Assembly: GCA_028103285.1 (NCBI GenBank) | Contig: JAOHNF010000001.1 | Coordinates: 33,806 to 97,805, forward strand | Length of the DNA: 64,000 nt | Direction: 5' to 3' | Source of the DNA: Candidatus Pelagibacter sp. | GTDB lineage: Bacteria; Pseudomonadota; Alphaproteobacteria; Pelagibacterales; Pelagibacteraceae | Shown here: positions 45,062 to 54,816 of the stretch, piece by piece | How the letters are laid out: each line of letters opens with the position of its first letter | Position numbering within the stretch: position 1 is the stretch's first letter | Position numbers and translations under genes: made by a program | Notes under the pieces: generated by a model | What the model was told of the DNA's origin: nothing | Databases searched by the model: none | Seen by the model: the letters and a program-made list of their open reading frames with translations, nothing else

Positions 45062-47244
45062 TAAATAGACCTTTGCACTTCCTCAGCTAAAAAAGACTCA
45101 ATAACATCTTTTTCTTTAAAATCTATGAAATCTTTTATGCTTATTCCACACTCTAAACCTGTACCTACTTCTTTAACTTGATTTTTCTCTCTAAAAATTG
45201 TCACTATTTCACCTGTGTAAACTACTACACCATCTCGTATAATTCTCGCTTTAGATTTACTTTTTATTTCCCCGCTTGTAACTTTTGATCCAGCGATTTT
45301 TCCAGTGTTCGAAACTGCGAAAACTTTTTGTATTTCTGCGCTTCCTAAGACTGTTTCTTTTATATCTGGTGCCAGTAAGCCAGATAAAGATTTTGAAACG
45401 TGGTCAAGTGCTTCATAAATAATATTAAAATATTTAATATCAACTTTTTGTTCTTCTGCAAGTTTTTTTGCTTCTCTATTAGGTTTTACGTTAAATCCTA
45501 TTAATATCGCATTTGATGCCTTTGCAAGTGACACGTCTGTTTCATTAATCATTCCTATGTCTGAAAGAATTATTTTTGCTTCCACCTCTTTATGTTCAAT
45601 TTTATTGATAGCCATTTTTAAAGCTTCACTTGAACCTTGAACGTCCGATTTAATTATAATATTTAATTCATCTTTATTTTTATTATCCTCAAACAACATT
45701 GTTTTATCTTTTACTAAAACTTTTGTACTGTTCGAATTTTGTTGCTTGAATTCTGATAGTTTTTTTGCATCATATTCACTTTTTGTAACCAAAAACTCTG
45801 CTCCAGCATAAGCAGAACTATTCATTCCTAAAATTTCAACAGGCATAGATGGAAGCGCTTCATTTATTATTTTACCGTCGTAATTAATCATAGCTCTAAT
45901 TTTTCCCCATGTGTCACCACATATAAAAAAGTCGCCTCTTTTAAGTTTGCCATTACTAACTAAAATTGTTGATACTGGTCCTTTACCTTTGTCAATTTTT
46001 GACTCCAAAACTACTCCTCTAGCTTGATCAGAAAAAGATGCTTTAAGGTCGAGTATCTCTGATTGTAATAAAATGCTTTCTTTTAATTTATCCAAATTAA
46101 TTTTCTTTAAGGCAGAAACTTCTACAAAAAGTGTTTCTCCACTTAAATCTTCTGCTATTAATTCATATTGCATCATCTCATTTTTAATTTTACTAATATT
46201 TTTTTCAGGCAAGTCACATTTATTTATTGCAACTATTATAGGTACTTTAGCTGCTTTAGCATGTTTTATGGCTTCAACTGTTTGAGGTTTTATTCCATCG
46301 TCCGCTGCCACAACTAAGACTACTATGTCTGTTATCTTTGATCCTCTTGCACGCATTTCTGTAAATGCTGCATGACCTGGTGTATCGATAAATGTAATCA
46401 GTTTATTGTCATTAGTTTTTATTTGATAAGCTCCAATATGTTGTGTAATTCCTCCATGTTCTCCTGAAACTACATTTGTATCTCTTAAAGCGTCCAATAA
46501 AGAAGTTTTACCATGATCTACATGGCCCATTATAGTTACTACTGGTGGTCTAGATTGAACATCTCCCTCAAATTTTTCCTGTTTTTTTTCTATACCTGAA
46601 TCAGGCTTATCTTCAAAAACTGGTGAATGTCCAAATTCTTTAACTATGTATTCTGCAGTATCTTTATCGATTACATGATTGATTGTGGCAACTACCTTCA
46701 TGTTGAACAAAAATTTAATTATATCGTTTGATTTTTCTGCCATCCTATTGGATAGTTCTTGAATAGATATTTGTTCTGGTATTTTCACATTACGTAATAC
46801 TTTTTTAAACTCTTTTTTTTCTCCGTCTGGATTAGTTTTTTTTTCTTTTAATCTAGCTCTTTTAACTGAAGCTAAGCTTCTTTGTTTAATTTCGATTTCT
46901 TCAACATTTAAAGCTCTGGAAATAGTTAATTTGAAATCCCGTTTGTCTATAGGGCCTTTAAGTTTTAATTTGCTTTTTCCTGTTGGTTTATCATCTTTTT
47001 TAATAAAAGCTTTAGTTGCTTGCTGTTCTACAAACTTTCTGGCAAAATTTTTCTTTTTAGGATCTGGATTACTTGTTGGTTTATAATTTTGATTGACTTT
47101 AGTTGTATTTTTATTTCCTCTAAAGGGTTCTTTTTTCTTAACAGCAAATGATTTTTTTCCTGCTATGTCTAAAGAGGTAGTGTCAATTTTCTTTTTTAGA
47201 TCAGAAGAAGTAGTAAGTGTCTTTTTTTTGTTTTCTTTATCCAT
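45061..47244 (-). CDS. infB: Translation initiation factor IF-2
   Basis: A 727-residue GTPase. A basic, low-complexity N-terminal part (lysine-rich, about 160 residues, shorter than in E. coli) precedes the G domain with GHVDHGKTSLLD, FIDTPGHAAFTEMRARG and VAINKCDLP, followed by domains II-IV (KVFAVSNTGKIAGSKV). It places initiator tRNA on the 30S subunit. The ATG at 47244, four bases after the nusA stop, is chosen over a TTG at 47262. ylxR, often found between nusA and infB, is absent. Confidence 0.95.
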   Translation of the reverse strand: MDKENKKKTLTTSSDLKKKIDTTSLDIAGKKSFAVKKKEPFRGNKNTTKVNQNYKPTSNPDPKKKNFARKFVEQQATKAFIKKDDKPTGKSKLKLKGPIDKRDFKLTISRALNVEEIEIKQRSLASVKRARLKEKKTNPDGEKKEFKKVLRNVKIPEQISIQELSNRMAEKSNDIIKFLFNMKVVATINHVIDKDTAEYIVKEFGHSPVFEDKPDSGIEKKQEKFEGDVQSRPPVVTIMGHVDHGKTSLLDALRDTNVVSGEHGGITQHIGAYQIKTNDNKLITFIDTPGHAAFTEMRARGSKITDIVVLVVAADDGIKPQTVEAIKHAKAAKVPIIVAINKCDLPEKNISKIKNEMMQYELIAEDLSGETLFVEVSALKKINLDKLKESILLQSEILDLKASFSDQARGVVLESKIDKGKGPVSTILVSNGKLKRGDFFICGDTWGKIRAMINYDGKIINEALPSMPVEILGMNSSAYAGAEFLVTKSEYDAKKLSEFKQQNSNSTKVLVKDKTMLFEDNKNKDELNIIIKSDVQGSSEALKMAINKIEHKEVEAKIILSDIGMINETDVSLAKASNAILIGFNVKPNREAKKLAEEQKVDIKYFNIIYEALDHVSKSLSGLLAPDIKETVLGSAEIQKVFAVSNTGKIAGSKVTSGEIKSKSKARIIRDGVVVYTGEIVTIFREKNQVKEVGTGLECGISIKDFIDFKEKDVIESFLAEEVQRSI

Positions 47245-47248
47245 AACA

Positions 47249-48799
47249 TTACTTGTACGCAATCTCTCTTGCTGACATAATTAATTCATCAGCTTCTTTT
47301 CTAGACAGTGAGAATTCTTCAAGAAAACCGTCTATTCTAATTTTTTTACCCTTAATCTCATCAAAACCACCAATTAATTCATCAGATGACAAATCGGCAA
47401 AATCTACTAACTTTTTTATATTTTTTTGTCCTAGTATAACAAGCATTCCTTGGGTCATTCCTTTTAAGTTAATTAAGCTTTCATCTACACCAAGTTCCTT
47501 AAGTTTAAGAGCTACGGCTTCTTTTTCTTTTGTTAATGTTTCTTTTGATCGGTTAATTAATTCTTTAGCTGTTTCTTCATCTATTGCTTCAATTTTAGCA
47601 ATATCTTCTGGGGTAGATTGAGATATATCTTCTATACTTGGAAAACCTTCTGATACTAAAAGCTGGCCTAAGGTTTCGTCAACTTCTAAATTTTTAATCA
47701 AAGTTTGAGTTCTATCTTTAAATTCTGCTTGTCTTCTATCTGAATCTTCTTGATCTGTTAAAATGTCAATTTCATAATTTGTAAGTTTAGAGGCTAAACG
47801 AACATTCTGTCCTCTTCTTCCAATTGCCTTACTTAAATTTTCTTCCGTTAAAATAATATCAATTCTTTTGTTATCTTGATCAATTAAAACTCTTTGTATC
47901 TCGGCTGGCGACAAAGATTCCGAAATTAATGTTGGAAGATCTTCAGTCCATTTAATAATATCAATTTTTTCACCGTGCAATTCATTCACGATTGTTTGTA
48001 CTCTACTCCCTCTCATTCCTACGCAAGCACCAACTGGATCTATTGAAGAGTCTTGAGAATGAACACAAATTTTTGCTCTACTTCCAGGATCTCTAGCAAC
48101 AGCTTTGATCTCTATAGTGCCTTCGTAAATTTCAGGAACCTCTTGAAAAAATAATTTTGCTAAAAATTGAGGATGAGCCCTTGATAAAAATATTTGGTGA
48201 CCTTTTAATTCTTTTTTAACTTCATAACAATATGCTTTAACTCTATCTCCAGTTTTTAAAATTTCTCTTGGAATAAGTTCGTCTTTTTTTATAACACCTT
48301 CAGCTTTTCCTAAGTCTACTATTACATTTCCATACTCAATTCTTTTTATTATTCCACTTAATATTTGATCTTGTTTATCTATAAAGTCTTCATATTGTCT
48401 ATTTTTTTCTGCTTCTCTTACTCTACTGCTAATTACTTGTTTTGCGCTTTGTGCAGCTATACGCCCAAAGTCTATTTGCGGTAATTCTTCGAAAGTTTTA
48501 TCACCAACTTTCAAATCTTTTTTTTCAGGATTGTTTTTTTGAGCTTCTTCTAGTGTAATTTCCCTTGCTGTGTCCTCCACATTTTCAACTATGTCCAAAA
48601 CTTTTTGTATTTTTATATCCCCATTTTCTCTATCAATTATAACTTCTATGTTGTTATCATTTCCAAACTTCGTTAGTGCTGCCTTTTGTATAGCGCTTTC
48701 CATTGAACCAATTACAAGTTCTTTATCGATAGATTTTTCATTAGCTACCGCTTCGACTATTCTTAAAAGTTCTAGTTTATCTAGGCCTCTATTTAACAT
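47249..48799 (-). CDS. nusA: Transcription termination/antitermination factor NusA
   Basis: A 516-residue NusA: N-terminal polymerase-binding domain (LELLRIVEAVANEKSIDKE), S1 domain (ILSGIIKRIEYGNVIVDLG), KH1 and KH2 (GACVGMRGSRVQTIVNEL, KAIGRRGQNVRLASKL), and a C-terminal part with two helix-hairpin-helix acidic repeats. It modulates pausing, termination and antitermination. The start aligns well with alphaproteobacterial NusA. A strong hairpin plus U-tract ends 12 bases upstream of the ATG, and rimP, the usual preceding gene, is missing. Confidence 0.95.
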   Translation of the reverse strand: MLNRGLDKLELLRIVEAVANEKSIDKELVIGSMESAIQKAALTKFGNDNNIEVIIDRENGDIKIQKVLDIVENVEDTAREITLEEAQKNNPEKKDLKVGDKTFEELPQIDFGRIAAQSAKQVISSRVREAEKNRQYEDFIDKQDQILSGIIKRIEYGNVIVDLGKAEGVIKKDELIPREILKTGDRVKAYCYEVKKELKGHQIFLSRAHPQFLAKLFFQEVPEIYEGTIEIKAVARDPGSRAKICVHSQDSSIDPVGACVGMRGSRVQTIVNELHGEKIDIIKWTEDLPTLISESLSPAEIQRVLIDQDNKRIDIILTEENLSKAIGRRGQNVRLASKLTNYEIDILTDQEDSDRRQAEFKDRTQTLIKNLEVDETLGQLLVSEGFPSIEDISQSTPEDIAKIEAIDEETAKELINRSKETLTKEKEAVALKLKELGVDESLINLKGMTQGMLVILGQKNIKKLVDFADLSSDELIGGFDEIKGKKIRIDGFLEEFSLSRKEADELIMSAREIAYK

Positions 48800-48811
48800 T
48801 TTTATTGCTCT

Positions 48812-48840
48812 TAAAAAAAAATGGGCTAGTGCCCATTTTG
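48812..48840 (-). terminator. Intrinsic terminator/attenuator directly upstream of nusA
   Basis: On the minus strand AAAATGGGC pairs with GCCCATTTT around the loop ACTA, and the right arm runs into nine uridines. This is the best Rho-independent terminator seen in the window. It ends about 13 bases before the nusA start codon, too close for another promoter to lie between, so any nusA transcript must pass through it. It ends metK transcripts and probably attenuates the nusA operon. Confidence 0.8.
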
Positions 48841-48861
48841 AAGTATTAATAATTTAAGTAA

Positions 48862-48890
48862 GTATTAGAGAAAAATTATGGTTTTTTCAA
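48862..48890 (-). promoter_or_regulatory. Candidate nusA promoter
   Basis: TTGAAA (48885-48890) and TAATAC (48862-48867) on the minus strand are 17 bases apart, just after the metK stop. A transcript from here would start near 48855 and carry the hairpin in its leader of about 55 bases. The -10 box is imperfect, so this is a reading, not a proof. Confidence 0.35.
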
Positions 48891-48892
48891 GA

Positions 48893-50056
48893 TTACAGTT
48901 TAAATAAATCAGCTTTATCTGTTTTTTCCCAGCTAAATTCACCTTTATTAGTGGGCTTTCTGCCAAAATGGCCATATGCTGAAGTTACTTCATATATAGG
49001 GTTATTTAATTTTAACATTTCTCTAATCCCTCTGGGAGATAAATTAAAATTTTCTTCAATAATTTTTTTAATTTTTTCTACTTTTTCTTCATCACCATTT
49101 GCTAATTTTATAAAAATCGACAACGGTTTTGAAACTCCAATTGCATAAGCTAATTGAATCAAACATTTTTCTGAAGCACCTGATGCAACTACATTTTTTG
49201 CCAGATATCTTGAAGCGTATGCTGCTGACCTATCTACTTTTGTCGGATCTTTACCTGAAAATGCTCCTCCGCCATGTGGTGCTGCTCCTCCATAAGTATC
49301 TACAATAATTTTTCTTCCTGTAAGACCTGTATCTCCGTCAGGGCCTCCTATAACAAATTGTCCTGTTGGATTAATATAAATTTCTTTAGGATTAAGATCT
49401 GTTAAAAAATTCTCAGGAATTGATTTTTTTATATATGGCAATATTAAATCTCTAACTTTCTCCTGATTTAAATCTTTTGTATGTTGGGTTGAGATTACAA
49501 CTGAAGTGACTTTGACAGGTTTTTCTTTTTCATACAGCATTGTGACTTGACTTTTTGAATCTGGTTCTATTCCATTTAAATTTCCACTTTTTCTATCTTG
49601 CGCCATTAATCTTAAAATTTTATGAGAATAGTGAATTGGTGCTGGCATTAATTCTTCTGTTTCGCTACATGCGTAACCAAACATTATTCCTTGATCTCCT
49701 GCACCTTCATCTTTGTTATCTTTTGAGTCTACTCCCATTGCAATATCTGAAGATTGTTCATGTAAAAATGTTTCTATATTTGCAGTTTTCCAACTAAATC
49801 CTTCTTGATCATAACCAATGTCTTTAATGCAGTCTCTAACTTTTGTTATTAATTCTTCTTTATCAATTTTTGGCCCTCTTATTTCACCAGCCAAGATAAC
49901 TTTATTAGTTGTTGTTAATGTTTCGCAAGCTACTCTAGAAACTGGATCTTTTGATAGATAGGAATCGACCACCATATCTGATATTCTGTCACAAACCTTG
50001 TCTGGGTGACCTTCAGAAACTGACTCACTTGTAAATAAATATTTGTTATTTTTCAT
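48893..50056 (-). CDS. metK: S-adenosylmethionine synthetase
   Basis: A 387-residue MetK with [31 protein letters not shown] and [19 protein letters not shown], the three characteristic segments holding the methionine, ATP and metal/phosphate ligands. It makes SAM from methionine and ATP. The start overlaps lnt by 11 bases, so there is no space for the SAM riboswitch that precedes metK in some Alphaproteobacteria. A terminator follows between metK and nusA. trmB, commonly next to metK, is missing. Confidence 0.96.
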   Translation of the reverse strand: MKNNKYLFTSESVSEGHPDKVCDRISDMVVDSYLSKDPVSRVACETLTTTNKVILAGEIRGPKIDKEELITKVRDCIKDIGYDQEGFSWKTANIETFLHEQSSDIAMGVDSKDNKDEGAGDQGIMFGYACSETEELMPAPIHYSHKILRLMAQDRKSGNLNGIEPDSKSQVTMLYEKEKPVKVTSVVISTQHTKDLNQEKVRDLILPYIKKSIPENFLTDLNPKEIYINPTGQFVIGGPDGDTGLTGRKIIVDTYGGAAPHGGGAFSGKDPTKVDRSAAYASRYLAKNVVASGASEKCLIQLAYAIGVSKPLSIFIKLANGDEEKVEKIKKIIEENFNLSPRGIREMLKLNNPIYEVTSAYGHFGRKPTNKGEFSWEKTDKADLFKL

Positions 50057-51605
50057 TTTTTTTATACTTATATCTAAAGTTGAGCAAATATGTAATTAAA
50101 AGAATAAAAAAGATCAAATCATTTTTATTATTTTTAGATTTTATCAACGGTACTTCCATCTCTATATTTCCAGCTTCATTCCTGTTAAGTTGTTTTTTAG
50201 ATGTTCCTTTATTATCTAAAATAACACTTATTCCTTTGTTAGCAGATCTTAAGAGAAATGTTCCTTTCTCAATAGCCCTAAAAATTGATTTAGCATAATG
50301 TTGATTGGGTCCAATGGTGTCCCCAAACCAGCCGTCTTCGGAAACATTAATTATTAAATTAGTATCACTGTTAGAATCTTGGATTAGTTTAGCAAATATT
50401 ACCTCGTAACAAATTAATGGTAATATATTTAACTGACCTATTTTAATATTATTTTGTTTAATGCCTTTTTGAAAAGATCCATGTCCTTCTGTAATTTTTT
50501 TTAAACCAAGTTTATTTAATAAATTTTCAAATGGCAAAAATTCTCCGAAAGGCACAAGTTTCTGCTTATTATAATTTTGTATTATTTCAAATTCATTATT
50601 TACCAAAACTAAACTATTATAAAGTGAGCCTGTATTTTTTTCTAACTTATTTACACCAAAAATAATATGATGATTCTTGCTAAAGTTATTATTAATTAAA
50701 TTTTTAAAAATTGTAATTTCGTTGTAACTATATCCACTAAAAACCCCTTCAGGCCATATAAACAAAGTTTTCTTATTATCTTCTGGTTCGCTATATCTAA
50801 TTAGTTTTTTTAACCTATCTTCAATTTGATCTAAACTTAAGCCATATTCTAATCTAAAATTTGGAGAAACTATTTTTACATTAATTTTTTCTTCAATAGT
50901 GTTTAGAAAGAATTTATTCTTATTAATTTCAAAACTACCATAAATATGTAAACCTAGAATTAAAATTATAGAAAAAATACAAACAGATAATTTTTTTGCT
51001 GCTTTGATGTCGAAAAATAAGGCTGCTGGTAAAGTAAAAATTGTGATCGCTATTAAGTTAAAAGAAAATAGTCCAACTAAATTTAAAATCTGAAGTGTTT
51101 CGGTAGACCAGGAAAGGCTGTAAGCCCATAAATTCCAAGGAAATCCAGTGAATAATTTTGCTCTTAAAAAATCAGAAAAAGCTATAGCACCAGAAAAAAT
51201 TAAAATTGAGGAAAAATTATAGTTTAAATACGGGCCAACTAATAAAATTGTAAAACCAAAAAATAAGCTAAGGAACATAGGTAGTAATATTAATGCAAAT
51301 GGTATCAAAATTTTGAAATTATCATCAAATGTTAAAGAATTAGTGATCCATGAGATTCCACTTAAATAAAATCCAAAGCCAAATAGCATTCCAAATACAA
51401 ATAAATTTTTTTTATAAGGTTTTTTTCTAAAAGTGCTTCTTGACTTTTTGTTAATGTAAACAGTAAGACTAAAAAAAATTGGTAAAATAAAAAAGTTAAG
51501 TATTGTTATATTAAATGGTTGGAAAGAAAATACTGTTAATGTGCCAATAAAAAAAGGAGTTAAGTATAAAATAGCAATACGATTATTGAGATACTTTTCT
51601 AGCAT
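50046..51605 (-). CDS. lnt: Apolipoprotein N-acyltransferase
   Basis: A 519-residue membrane enzyme. About six to seven helices occupy the first 220 residues (with [17 protein letters not shown]), followed by a nitrilase-like periplasmic domain with the catalytic Glu in [11 protein letters not shown], the lysine in [13 protein letters not shown] and the cysteine in [10 protein letters not shown]. It adds the third acyl chain to lipoproteins; several lipoproteins in this window would be clients. It starts on the last base of ybeY. Confidence 0.93.
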   Translation of the reverse strand: MLEKYLNNRIAILYLTPFFIGTLTVFSFQPFNITILNFFILPIFFSLTVYINKKSRSTFRKKPYKKNLFVFGMLFGFGFYLSGISWITNSLTFDDNFKILIPFALILLPMFLSLFFGFTILLVGPYLNYNFSSILIFSGAIAFSDFLRAKLFTGFPWNLWAYSLSWSTETLQILNLVGLFSFNLIAITIFTLPAALFFDIKAAKKLSVCIFSIILILGLHIYGSFEINKNKFFLNTIEEKINVKIVSPNFRLEYGLSLDQIEDRLKKLIRYSEPEDNKKTLFIWPEGVFSGYSYNEITIFKNLINNNFSKNHHIIFGVNKLEKNTGSLYNSLVLVNNEFEIIQNYNKQKLVPFGEFLPFENLLNKLGLKKITEGHGSFQKGIKQNNIKIGQLNILPLICYEVIFAKLIQDSNSDTNLIINVSEDGWFGDTIGPNQHYAKSIFRAIEKGTFLLRSANKGISVILDNKGTSKKQLNRNEAGNIEMEVPLIKSKNNKNDLIFFILLITYLLNFRYKYKKNEK

Positions 51606-52069
51606 TATTCGATATATTTGAGGAAATTTTTTTCTATTCTGCTCATTTTTTTAAAATCTTCTTCTTTCCTATGATGATGACCAAATAAATGAGTAAGTCC
51701 ATGAACCCACAATTTATTAAATTGAAATTTAAAAATTTTTAGATTTTTTTTATCGTTCACTTTATCTAAATTAACAATTATATCGCCTAGGTATATTTCT
51801 TTTTTTTTTTTTATTTCAATTTTTAGATTTTTTTTGCTATGAAACGGAAAAGATAAGACATCAGTTGATTTATTTTTCTTTCTAAATTTTTTATTTAATT
51901 TTTTAATTTCTTGACTACCAGACAGTAACAATGTGCAAAAAAGAATATTTTTATTATAATTTTTACTTTTTTTATTTAATTTCTTTATTTTTTTGTCAAT
52001 ATAGTTATTCGGATTTTTAATGAAACTAAACCACTTTGCATAATTAGTAATTACATTAATCTTTATCAT
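51605..52069 (-). CDS. ybeY: Endoribonuclease YbeY
   Basis: A 154-residue metalloprotein with the zinc site H123, H127, H133 in WVHGLTHLFGHHH, and FRKKNKSTDVLSFPF upstream, the typical YbeY pattern. It takes part in 16S rRNA 3'-end maturation and ribosome quality control. It overlaps phoH by 14 bases; the phoH-ybeY-lnt series is conserved, although the corC/hlyC gene usually found between ybeY and lnt is absent. Confidence 0.93.
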   Translation of the reverse strand: MIKINVITNYAKWFSFIKNPNNYIDKKIKKLNKKSKNYNKNILFCTLLLSGSQEIKKLNKKFRKKNKSTDVLSFPFHSKKNLKIEIKKKKEIYLGDIIVNLDKVNDKKNLKIFKFQFNKLWVHGLTHLFGHHHRKEEDFKKMSRIEKNFLKYIE

Positions 52070-53060
52070 CAGCGCTTTTAGTTTGATAAGCCCTAATAAT
52101 TTTTGATACTAATGGATGTCTAACAACATCGTTATGATTAAATTCGATTATTTTAATTTCATTTAAAATTTCTAAAATATTTTTAGATTTAACTAGACCT
52201 GAGTGCGCTTTATTAATCAGATCAACTTGTGAGGGGTCTCCATTAACTACCAATTTAGAATTCTCACCTATCCTAGTCAAAAACATTTTTATTTGAGTTT
52301 CTGTTGCATTTTGTGCTTCATCTAAAATCGCAAAACAATTCTTTAGGGTCCTGCCTCTCATAAAAGCTAATGGTGCTATTTCAATTTCTCCAGTTTCTAT
52401 TTTTTTGTCTATTTTATCAGCTCCAAATAATTCGTATAAAGCGTCATATAAAGGTCTTAAATACGGATCTACTTTTTCCTTCATGTCGCCGGGTAAGAAA
52501 CCTAATTTTTCACCAGCTTCCACTGCTGGTCGGGATAAAATCACTCTTTCTATTTTTTTTTCCATAAGCAAAGTAACTGCAACTGACACTGCTAAAAAAC
52601 TTTTTCCAGTTCCAGCAGGACCTAAAGCTATCACTATATCATTTTCTTTAAGGGCTTTAATATAATCAGATTGTTTTTCAGATCTTGCAATAACAGATTT
52701 TTTTGGTGTTTTAATTAATTGTTGAAATGATTTAATGTTAGACTCTTTAAATTCAATATTTTTTTTCACAGATAATAATATATCTTCTTTTTCAATAATA
52801 TTCGTCAATAAATATTTATTTATAAGAAATTTTATTGCTTCACAAAATTTTACAATATTTATAGCGTTTCCTTTGCATGTAATTGAATTTCCTCTGAAGA
52901 ATACGTTAGTGTTGGTTAATTTTGATAAATATTTTAGGTTTTGGTCAAATTGTCCAACGATTGACATTAATATTTCATTGTCCATAATTTGAATATTTCT
53001 AGTTTCATTATCAATCTTTTTAATAATCAAATTTTGCTCTATTTTACTGATTTCAGACAT
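52056..53060 (-). CDS. phoH: PhoH-like ATPase
   Basis: A 334-residue PhoH-type P-loop protein: an N-terminal domain with a KH-like appearance (VFFRGNSITCKGN), then Walker A ALGPAGTGKSFLAV and Walker B NCFAILDEAQNATETQIKMFLTRIG, and VVNGDPSQVDL. These proteins resemble the helicase core of superfamily 1 and are thought to act on RNA together with YbeY, its neighbour. It is five bases from miaB. Confidence 0.9.
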   Translation of the reverse strand: MSEISKIEQNLIIKKIDNETRNIQIMDNEILMSIVGQFDQNLKYLSKLTNTNVFFRGNSITCKGNAINIVKFCEAIKFLINKYLLTNIIEKEDILLSVKKNIEFKESNIKSFQQLIKTPKKSVIARSEKQSDYIKALKENDIVIALGPAGTGKSFLAVSVAVTLLMEKKIERVILSRPAVEAGEKLGFLPGDMKEKVDPYLRPLYDALYELFGADKIDKKIETGEIEIAPLAFMRGRTLKNCFAILDEAQNATETQIKMFLTRIGENSKLVVNGDPSQVDLINKAHSGLVKSKNILEILNEIKIIEFNHNDVVRHPLVSKIIRAYQTKSADDKD

Positions 53061-53064
53061 ATAT

Positions 53065-54399
53065 TTAGGCTGCGTATTTCTTTTTAACTAATTTTGAATT
53101 AATTTCACCAAATAGTGTATTTTGGCTTACTTTAATAATACTAACATTTTTTATTTTGCCGGTTATATTTTCATTACTTTCAACAATTATTGAGTTAAAA
53201 CATTCATCGCGACCAAAATATTGATTGTTCTTCTTCGTTTTATTTTCAAATAAAACTGGTATAGTTCTTGATAAGAGTGTCTTTCTATATTCTGTTTTAA
53301 TTTTCTTAGCTAAATCTTGAAAAATAATTAATCTTTCTTTCGTCACGTTATCATCAATTTTTTTTAATTTAAAAGAGGGTGTTCCGGGTCTAGCACTAAA
53401 TATAAATGAATATGAACTAATGAACTTAACTTTGTTCATTAACTCTAAAGTTTTTTCAAAATCTTCTTGAGTTTCACCGGGATAACCTAAGATAAAATCA
53501 CTAGAAAACTTAATGTTAGGGTTAACTTTTTTTAATTTTTCAATAATTTCTAAATATTCTTCTACAGTATGTTTTCTATTCATGCTTTCTAGTATTTTAT
53601 TTGATCCACTTTGAACTGGTAAATGTATTAGTGGCATTAACTTTTTACAATCTTTATGAACCGTAATTAAGTCTTCTGTAAAATCTCTAGGATGTGAAGT
53701 TGTATATCTTATTCTTTTTAAACCTTTTATTTCTGAGATTTTTAAAATTAAATCTGAAAGTTTTTTTTCTTCAAAGTTATAAGCATTTACATTTTGCCCT
53801 AAGAGGGTGATTTCCTTTGACCCATTTTCCACTAATTGAGTTGCCTCAAATACTAATTCATTTACAGATCTTGAAAATTCCGCGCCCCTTGTATAAGGCA
53901 CTACGCAAAATTTACAAAATTTGTCACAACCTTCTTGAATAGTTAAAAATGATGAAACTTTACTATCTGAATTTTTTATATTATTTAAAGTATCAAATTT
54001 TTCAATTACTTCAAATTCGGTTGAATTGAATTTTTTAAAATTTTTTTCTAAGTTTAAAATTGTATTATTTATTTCATGATAGGATTGTGGTCCAATTACT
54101 GCATCAATATATTTTTCATTTTTTAATAAGACATCTCCTTCTGCTTGCGCTACACACCCTGTTACTATTACAATCGGCTTTTTTTTATTTCTAAACTCTT
54201 TTTTAACCCTTCCTATATCATGATAAACTTTTACTGTAGCTTTTTCTCTTATATGACAAGTATTTAAAACATAGCAATCTGCCTCACCAATATTATTAGT
54301 TAAATTATAATTTATTTTCTTTGTTAAATCTGAAATGCGAGCGCTATCATATTCATTCATTTGACAGCCAAGTGTTTTAATGAATATTTTTTTTTGCAA
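53065..54399 (-). CDS. miaB: tRNA-2-methylthio-N6-isopentenyladenosine synthase
   Basis: A 444-residue radical-SAM methylthiotransferase. The N-terminal domain has its three cluster cysteines in TLGCQMNEYDS, LNTCHIREKA and VTGCVAQAEG; the radical SAM cluster is CDKFCKFC, and a C-terminal TRAM domain ends the protein. It thiomethylates i6A37 of tRNA. The start is TTG at 54399, since no ATG lies before the first conserved cysteine. The gene starts one base after the fur stop. Confidence 0.94.
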   Translation of the reverse strand: MQKKIFIKTLGCQMNEYDSARISDLTKKINYNLTNNIGEADCYVLNTCHIREKATVKVYHDIGRVKKEFRNKKKPIVIVTGCVAQAEGDVLLKNEKYIDAVIGPQSYHEINNTILNLEKNFKKFNSTEFEVIEKFDTLNNIKNSDSKVSSFLTIQEGCDKFCKFCVVPYTRGAEFSRSVNELVFEATQLVENGSKEITLLGQNVNAYNFEEKKLSDLILKISEIKGLKRIRYTTSHPRDFTEDLITVHKDCKKLMPLIHLPVQSGSNKILESMNRKHTVEEYLEIIEKLKKVNPNIKFSSDFILGYPGETQEDFEKTLELMNKVKFISSYSFIFSARPGTPSFKLKKIDDNVTKERLIIFQDLAKKIKTEYRKTLLSRTIPVLFENKTKKNNQYFGRDECFNSIIVESNENITGKIKNVSIIKVSQNTLFGEINSKLVKKKYAA

Positions 54400-54400
54400 A

Positions 54401-54808
54401 CTATTTCTTTATTTTTGAACCATAAAGCTCTAACTTATGATCTACTAATTTATAGCCTAATTTTTTAGCAACTTCATTTTGAAGTTTTTCAATATCTTTA
54501 TCGACGAATTCAATTATTTCACCACTATTAATATCGATTAAATGGTCATGGTGTTCATCTGGTGACTGTTCATATCTTGCTTTACCACCTTTAAAATCAT
54601 GTTTTTCTACAATACCAGCTTCTTCAAAAAGTTTTACTGTTCTATAGACTGTTGCAATACTTATTTTTTTATCAACACCACTTATTCTTCTATGAAGTTC
54701 GTCTACGTCTGGATGGTCTTTTGAATCAGACATAACCTGGGCGATTATTTTTCTTTGATCTGTTAACCTAACCCCTTTGCTTTTGCACTTTTCTTCTATT
54801 GAATTCAT
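54401..54808 (-). CDS. fur: Ferric uptake regulator family protein (Fur/Mur)
   Basis: A 135-residue Fur-family regulator: winged helix with VRLTDQRKIIAQVM and ISIATVYRTVKLFEEAG, then the metal-binding HHDHLI and EIIEF segments. It lacks the C-terminal cysteine pairs of E. coli Fur, as is usual for alphaproteobacterial Fur/Mur, which often senses manganese. This is the second Fur-family regulator of the window besides irr. The position between miaB and tsaB is conserved in Alphaproteobacteria. Confidence 0.9.
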   Translation of the reverse strand: MNSIEEKCKSKGVRLTDQRKIIAQVMSDSKDHPDVDELHRRISGVDKKISIATVYRTVKLFEEAGIVEKHDFKGGKARYEQSPDEHHDHLIDINSGEIIEFVDKDIEKLQNEVAKKLGYKLVDHKLELYGSKIKK

Positions 54809-54816
54809 ATAATAAC

